NCBI GenBank assembly: GCA_934217675.1
Contig: CAKQCV010000027.1
Location: forward strand, 1-31,668
Direction of reading: 5' to 3'
Length of the DNA stretch: 31,668 bases
Origin: an uncultured Prevotella sp.
GTDB taxonomy: Bacteria; Bacteroidota; Bacteroidia; Bacteroidales; Bacteroidaceae
In this document: positions 27,179 through 31,668 of the stretch, one piece after another
Layout: each line of letters opens with the position of its first letter
How positions within the stretch are numbered: position 1 is the first letter of the stretch
Translations under genes and position numbers: made by a program
The notes under the pieces: model-generated
The model's database searches: none
The model's input: the letters and a program-made list of their open reading frames with translations, nothing else
Told to the model about the DNA's origin: nothing

Positions 27179-28226
27179 ATCCTTCTCTATAAAAGTCAAG
27201 TGCTTCAAAAATTGTCTTTTTTGATGCTGTTTGGTTTATCTTTATTCTTCCTATATCCTCAAGCAGAGTGAAGTTTATTTCGTTATCGGTATTCTTCTTG
27301 TCGTGTTTCATCAAAGAGTATAACTCTTCATAATCATCACATGTTATAGCCATCCTGCCATAGTTTTCATGTATAAAGTTCACTGTTTGTCTCAGCTTGT
27401 CTGTAGGAAATCCAATAGCTATAGCACTGAGATACAGTTCGCACACTATGCCGTATGCTACAGCATAACCATGTAAGATAGGCTTGTTTTTTTTCATTGC
27501 TATTGATTCAAAGGCATGTCCGACAGTATGACCTAAGTTAAGGGCTTTTCTTATTCCTTTCTCATGAGGATCCTTAATAACTATTTTTTCTTTCACATCA
27601 ATGCTTTCCTTAACCATATCAAGCAATTTGCTGTAGTCCAAAGAGCTGAAGTCGTAAGAAACATGCTCTGCCCACATACCCTCATTGCATATAAGACTGT
27701 GTTTCAACATTTCAGCATACCCAGAAAGCAAATTCGCCATGTCGAGTGTCTTTAAGAAATTACTGTCAATTATAACGGCTTTTGCCTCATTGAATACTCC
27801 GATCTCGTTTTTCAGTCCGTTAAAGTTTATTCCTGTTTTCCCGCCAACCGATGCGTCAACCATTGCCAATAGGGTGGTAGGTATGTTTATAAAGTCTATG
27901 CCCCTTTTGAATGTAGAAGCAGCAAATCCGCCAAGGTCGGTAACCATTCCACCTCCAAGGTTTATCAAACATGAATGTCTGCTGCATTTATTGTCGCTAA
28001 GTTCTTTCCATACATGCGCAGTTGCCTCAAGAGTCTTGTTTGTGTCAGCAGCTTGTATATTTATATTATAAGCTCCAGCCGTAGCCCTGCATTTGTTCAG
28101 TAATCCCAAACACAACTGTTGCGTGTTGTTGTCTGTAAGGATGAACAAATGGTCATAGTTGCAACTTTCAATAACACTCTCCAATTCGTTTGTGCTGTTG
28201 TTTGATATTATGATTTTCTGTCTCAT
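27177..28226 (-). CDS. aroB: 3-dehydroquinate synthase
   Basis: This 349-residue enzyme converts DAHP to 3-dehydroquinate, the second step of the shikimate pathway, with NAD and a divalent metal. Visible motifs are GGGMVTDLGGFAASTFKRG, the IPTTLLAMVDASVGGKTGIN block, and the metal-site histidines in NLGHTVGHAFE and LHGYAVAYG. The length fits AroB. A TATTTTTG box lies 30 bases before the start. No other aro gene is adjacent. Confidence 0.95.
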   Translation of the reverse strand: MRQKIIISNNSTNELESVIESCNYDHLFILTDNNTQQLCLGLLNKCRATAGAYNINIQAADTNKTLEATAHVWKELSDNKCSRHSCLINLGGGMVTDLGGFAASTFKRGIDFINIPTTLLAMVDASVGGKTGINFNGLKNEIGVFNEAKAVIIDSNFLKTLDMANLLSGYAEMLKHSLICNEGMWAEHVSYDFSSLDYSKLLDMVKESIDVKEKIVIKDPHEKGIRKALNLGHTVGHAFESIAMKKNKPILHGYAVAYGIVCELYLSAIAIGFPTDKLRQTVNFIHENYGRMAITCDDYEELYSLMKHDKKNTDNEINFTLLEDIGRIKINQTASKKTIFEALDFYREG

Positions 28227-28255
28227 TATAGTTGTTTCTTAATCATTTATTATTG

Positions 28256-28263
28256 CAAAAATA
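28256..28263 (-). promoter_or_regulatory. -7 box for aroB
   Basis: The minus strand reads TATTTTTG, matching TAnnTTTG. Confidence 0.5.
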
Positions 28264-28327
28264 AATAAAACAATCGATAAAAGGAAGCTTTTAAGCTAAT
28301 TTACTTACAATCCAATTAAAAATTTAC

Positions 28328-28335
28328 TAACTTTG
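28328..28335 (+). promoter_or_regulatory. -7 box for the outer-membrane barrel gene
   Basis: The plus strand reads TAACTTTG, matching TAnnTTTG, about 45 bases before the chosen start. Confidence 0.55.
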
Positions 28336-28379
28336 TGCGTCTTTAATAATAATGAATGAATAATAATACAGTATATTTA

Positions 28380-31346
28380 ATGAAAAGAATTGATTTAGTG
28401 CTATTGATGCTGCTTTTCTCGGTAATGTCATGGGCACAAGGATTTAAGGTATGCGGAACGCTCGTGGACCGTGACACCAAAGACGGTGTATACATGGCAA
28501 CGGTTCAGCTCCTGAAGCAGGACAGCACATTTGTTAGAGGATCTCTTACGGGAGATAATGGTGAGTTTTCAATGGAGTTGCCAGCAGCTGGCAAATATAT
28601 TTTGAAATTCTCAAGTGTGGGTTACAAAAATGTGGCAAAGAGCTTTACCGTTTCTGACAATAAGCCTGTGGCTAATCTTGGAAATGTTGTATTTGGTGCT
28701 GACGCAATAATGCTGAAAGGTGCCACCGTGCTTGGGCAGGCAGCAAAAGTGACTTTAAAGGAAGACACCTTTGTCTATAATGCTTCGGCATACAGAACCC
28801 CGGAAGGATCAGTTGTTGAGGAACTTGTTAAAAAGCTCCCAGGAGCTCAGATAGACGATGACGGAAAGATAACGATTAATGGGAAGGAAGTGAAAAAAAT
28901 TCTCTTCGACGGAAAGGAGTTCATGACTGGTGATACAAAGACAGCAATGAAGAATATCCCGACGTCTATAATAGAAAAGGTAAAGGCATACGAGGAGAAG
29001 AGCGATCTTGCAAAGGTTACAGGTATTGACGATGGTGAAGAGGAAACTGTTCTTGATTTTGGCATCAAGAAGGGCATGAACAAAGGTATGTTCAGCAATA
29101 TAGACCTTTCTGTAGGCAATCACAGTAGATATGCAGAGAAACTTATGGGGGCAGGATTTTACGATAAAATCCGTGTGATGGGTTTTGGTAATGCCAATAA
29201 TGTTAACGACATGGGATTCCCTGGTGGCGGTGGTGGCAGATGGGGAGGAGCCATGCAGGGATTGAACACCAAGAAAATGGTGGGCTTTAATGTGAACTAT
29301 GACGACAAGAAAAAGTTCAAGATGGATGCAAGCGCACGGTGGAATCACTCTAACGGTGATTTGCAGACATCACAATCTACCGAGAATTTCGTTAACAAGT
29401 CTGGTGCATTCTCTAACAGTTCCAACAAAAACCTTACGCGCAGCGACAGCTATGACGCAAGGGTAAGAATGGAGTGGACTCCAGATTCTATGACTAACAT
29501 TCTTTTCCGTCCACAATTCACTTATTCCACAAGCGATGGATTGACAAACAGTTATTCTGCAACCTTCAATGATAATCCGTACAACTATGTTGAGGATCCG
29601 CTTGCCGGCTCGTCAATCAGCCAGTTGGAACAGCTCGGACAGATGGTGAATAACCGCAGCAACCGTTCTGTGTCATACTCAAAAAGCAAGTCAGTAGGAG
29701 CAAAACTGCAGATTAACCGCAAGCTGAACAGTCGTGGCAGAAATGTTACATTGCTTGGAAACATAAAGTATTCTGATGTCAACAGCAATAACCTTTCGCT
29801 GTCTAACGTGCATCTTTATCAGGTGAAAGACCGCTTTGGCAATGATTCCACTTATCAGACAAATAGGTATAATTATACACCGACAAAAAATTGGAGTACA
29901 GACGTGCAGTTTACATATAGCGAACCGCTTTGGAGAGGAACTTTCTTGCAGTTCAGCTATAAGTTCACATACAATTACAAAAAGAGCGACCGTGCTACAT
30001 ACGATTTCAGCAATCTCGGCGAAGATTTCTTTAATGGCATATCGTCAAGCTACCGTAATTGGAACTCATATCTCGGCTTGCTTACCGGAAATCTTGAAGA
30101 TTACTATGACGAGAGACAAAGTCGCTACTCTGAGTACAAAAACTATATCCACGAAATGCAGCTAAGCTTTAAGGTGATAAAGAAGAAATACAACCTTAAT
30201 GCTGGCGTGATGGTGCAGCCACAAACTTCAAAATTCATACAGGAATACCTTGGCAAGAGTACTGACACAACGAGAAATGTGGTGAATGTATCTCCAACAT
30301 TTGAATTTCGCTACAAGTTCTCAAAGACGAGCAATTTGCGTATAAACTATCGTGGAACGACATCACAACCGGAAATGTCGGATTTGCTTGACATTACTGA
30401 CGACAGCGACCCTCTGAACATAAAGAAAGGTAATCCAGGCTTGAAACCGTCATTTACAAACAATTTCCGCCTTTTCTACAACACATACTTTGTTCAGCAT
30501 CAGACGGCGATAATGACATTTATAAACTATAAAAACACAAGAAACAGTGTGAGCAATGCTGTTACTTATGACGAGAAAACTGGTGGACGTACAACAAAGC
30601 CGGAGAACATCAACGGTAATTGGGACATGATGGCTGCTTTCATGCTGAATACATCAATAGATTCTGCAGGTGTGTGGAATGTAAATACTTTCACAACGTT
30701 CAACTACAACAACTATGTGGGATATCTATATCAGTCGGATGCAAAACTTTCGATGAAGAATACCACTCGTACGACAAGCGTTGGCGAGAAGATGAGCTTT
30801 GGCTATCGCAAGGATTGGCTTGATGTAAGTCTTGACGGGTCACTCAATTATATGCGCACTCGCAACCTGCTTCAGTCTAACAACAATCTCGACACATGGC
30901 AGTTCTCTTATGGCGGAAACCTGAATATCTATCTGCCTTGGAACATGAGTATCACCACCGACTTGCACGAGAATTCGCGCCGTGGCTATGATGGCGGAGC
31001 AAACACCAATGAGCTTATATGGAATGCACAAATAAGCCAAAGCTTCTTGAAAGGAAGTCCGCTGAGTGTATCGTTGCAGTTCTATGATATTCTTCACAAT
31101 ATGAGTAACTTTAGCCGTACTGTTAATGCCATGCAGCGCAGCGACACCTATTCAAACAGCATCAACAGCTATGCTATGCTCCATGTAGTTTACAGATTCA
31201 ATCTGTTTGGAGGCAAGGACGCATTTAAAAAGCAACATGGCAATCGTCCTGCTCCTGACGGTCCAGGATTTGGCGGTGGCAGACCTGGTGGCTTTGGTGG
31301 AGGCAGACCTGGCGGATTTGGCGGTGGCAGACCACCAAGATTCTAA
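28380..31346 (+). CDS. TonB-receptor-like outer-membrane beta-barrel protein
   Basis: From the ATG at 28380 the protein has 988 residues with a signal peptide (about 1-20, ending SWAQ). An in-frame ATG eight codons upstream precedes the signal and is less likely. Residues about 22-105 form a carboxypeptidase-regulatory-like domain (VCGTLVDRDTKDGVYMATVQ), followed by a plug-like region (about 115-220) and a long barrel of the OMP_b-brl_3 type. The final 30 residues are three GFGGGRPG-type repeats ending PPRF, an unusual end for an outer-membrane barrel. No SusD-like partner is adjacent, so the substrate is unknown. It is divergent from aroB. Confidence 0.9.
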   Translation: MKRIDLVLLMLLFSVMSWAQGFKVCGTLVDRDTKDGVYMATVQLLKQDSTFVRGSLTGDNGEFSMELPAAGKYILKFSSVGYKNVAKSFTVSDNKPVANLGNVVFGADAIMLKGATVLGQAAKVTLKEDTFVYNASAYRTPEGSVVEELVKKLPGAQIDDDGKITINGKEVKKILFDGKEFMTGDTKTAMKNIPTSIIEKVKAYEEKSDLAKVTGIDDGEEETVLDFGIKKGMNKGMFSNIDLSVGNHSRYAEKLMGAGFYDKIRVMGFGNANNVNDMGFPGGGGGRWGGAMQGLNTKKMVGFNVNYDDKKKFKMDASARWNHSNGDLQTSQSTENFVNKSGAFSNSSNKNLTRSDSYDARVRMEWTPDSMTNILFRPQFTYSTSDGLTNSYSATFNDNPYNYVEDPLAGSSISQLEQLGQMVNNRSNRSVSYSKSKSVGAKLQINRKLNSRGRNVTLLGNIKYSDVNSNNLSLSNVHLYQVKDRFGNDSTYQTNRYNYTPTKNWSTDVQFTYSEPLWRGTFLQFSYKFTYNYKKSDRATYDFSNLGEDFFNGISSSYRNWNSYLGLLTGNLEDYYDERQSRYSEYKNYIHEMQLSFKVIKKKYNLNAGVMVQPQTSKFIQEYLGKSTDTTRNVVNVSPTFEFRYKFSKTSNLRINYRGTTSQPEMSDLLDITDDSDPLNIKKGNPGLKPSFTNNFRLFYNTYFVQHQTAIMTFINYKNTRNSVSNAVTYDEKTGGRTTKPENINGNWDMMAAFMLNTSIDSAGVWNVNTFTTFNYNNYVGYLYQSDAKLSMKNTTRTTSVGEKMSFGYRKDWLDVSLDGSLNYMRTRNLLQSNNNLDTWQFSYGGNLNIYLPWNMSITTDLHENSRRGYDGGANTNELIWNAQISQSFLKGSPLSVSLQFYDILHNMSNFSRTVNAMQRSDTYSNSINSYAMLHVVYRFNLFGGKDAFKKQHGNRPAPDGPGFGGGRPGGFGGGRPGGFGGGRPPRF
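31266..31337 (+). repeat. Three tandem 24-base units encoding GFGGGRPG
   Basis: Units at 31266-31289, 31290-31313 and 31314-31337 differ at a few, mostly silent, positions. They lie in frame at the end of the barrel gene, and copy number could vary between strains. Confidence 0.85.
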
Positions 31347-31392
31347 CGGTCAGCAATGAATATGACGCATAAAATATATCAATACAAATAAA

Positions 31393-31428
31393 GGGCATAC
31401 AGTACAAACGCTGTATGCCCCCTTTTTT
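31393..31428. terminator. Terminator after the outer-membrane barrel gene
   Basis: A perfect 10-base-pair stem (31393-31402 with 31411-31420) with an eight-base loop is followed by CCTTTTTT on the plus strand. It also lies just past the stop of the minus-strand fragment on the right. Confidence 0.85.
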
Positions 31429-31437
31429 ATGGTTGGT

Positions 31438-31668
31438 TTATTCTCCCTCAACACTGCAACCGTTAAATCCCATCTCACGTGCTTTTTCTTCACCAAAGAC
31501 AAAATATACTGCAGTACCTTCGTCACACACGATGCCTGCACTGTTTTCGAGAGTCAGATTTATCGTTATGATATTTCGGCGTTGATCAGCGTTGTACATA
31601 GCAAGATGATATTTCTTATTTGTTACCTACTTGATTATCAGCAGGTACACGATAATGCAAACGTAAGC
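31438..31668 (-). pseudogene. Right-edge gene fragment, possibly frameshifted
   Basis: On the minus strand a frame ends at TAA (31438-31440) and translates as protein-like sequence including MYNADQRRNIITINLTLEN and VYFVFGEEKAREMGFNGC. Going upstream it meets an in-frame TAG at 31627-31629, but the neighbouring frame reads LRLHYRVPADNQVGNK up to a TAA at 31616-31618. The two join into one plausible protein if one base is removed near 31615-31621. Alternatively it is a complete 53-residue protein starting at 31599. I do not recognise the family. The upstream part lies outside the window. Confidence 0.4.

Noticed and set aside
28809..29348. Minus-strand frame (179 codons)
   Set aside because: It is antisense to the outer-membrane barrel gene and shows no recognisable domain.
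31350..31541. Minus-strand frame of 63 codons
   Set aside because: It runs through the strong terminator at 31393-31428, and the alternative frame ending at 31438 is more protein-like.

Overview
The window looks like chromosome from a member of the Bacteroidales, most likely Prevotellaceae. Evidence seen directly: many genes are preceded by the Bacteroidetes -7 box TAnnTTTG, Shine-Dalgarno sequences are mostly weak, the DNA is AT-rich, and the gene content is typical of the group (pyrophosphate-dependent phosphofructokinase, malic enzyme fused to a phosphotransacetylase-like domain, an OMP_b-brl_3/TonB-receptor-like barrel with a carboxypeptidase-regulatory-like N-terminus, an OmpP1/FadL-like barrel, and a BT4734/VirE-type protein). 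The genus is inference.

Layout. 1-106: tRNA-Asp(GTC) and a bidirectional terminator. 157-2247 (-): VirE/BT4734-type primase-helicase-like protein. 2248-2985: no convincing gene; it holds a long degenerate inverted repeat built from a GTGTATGTTT 10-mer, then a terminator. 2986-5094 (-): secreted prolyl oligopeptidase. 5277-6773 (-): xylulokinase. 6848-7560 (-): two small winged-helix-like proteins, one with an acidic tail and one with a basic tail. 7698-9467 (-): aspS. 9530-13066 (-): apparent three-gene operon of a 90-aa unknown, a PlsC-like acyltransferase and a large lipoprotein that I read as an interrupted amidase_3.

13325-15898 (+): PPi-PFK and a membrane-anchored GH25 lysozyme, convergent with prmA (15910-16794, -). 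16964-19530 (+): a Tyr/Trp/Gly-rich secreted protein followed by an OmpP1/FadL-like barrel. 19596-21257 (+): maf-mnmA. 21292-21927 (-): TetR regulator divergent from maeB (22160-24451, +). 24700-27116 (+): lepA and a Crp/Fnr-type regulator. 27177-28226 (-): aroB, divergent from a large outer-membrane barrel protein (28380-31346, +) with a Gly-Arg-Pro repeat tail. A possibly frameshifted gene fragment enters from the right edge on the minus strand.

Most of the window is housekeeping metabolism, translation and cell-envelope function, with short operons separated by clear hairpin terminators. The one accessory-looking part is the left 3 kb: a replication-type ATPase beside a tRNA gene, with a symmetric iteron-like repeat array behind it. 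That is the best candidate for an undescribed system, for example an integrated replicon or satellite remnant; its function is unproven.
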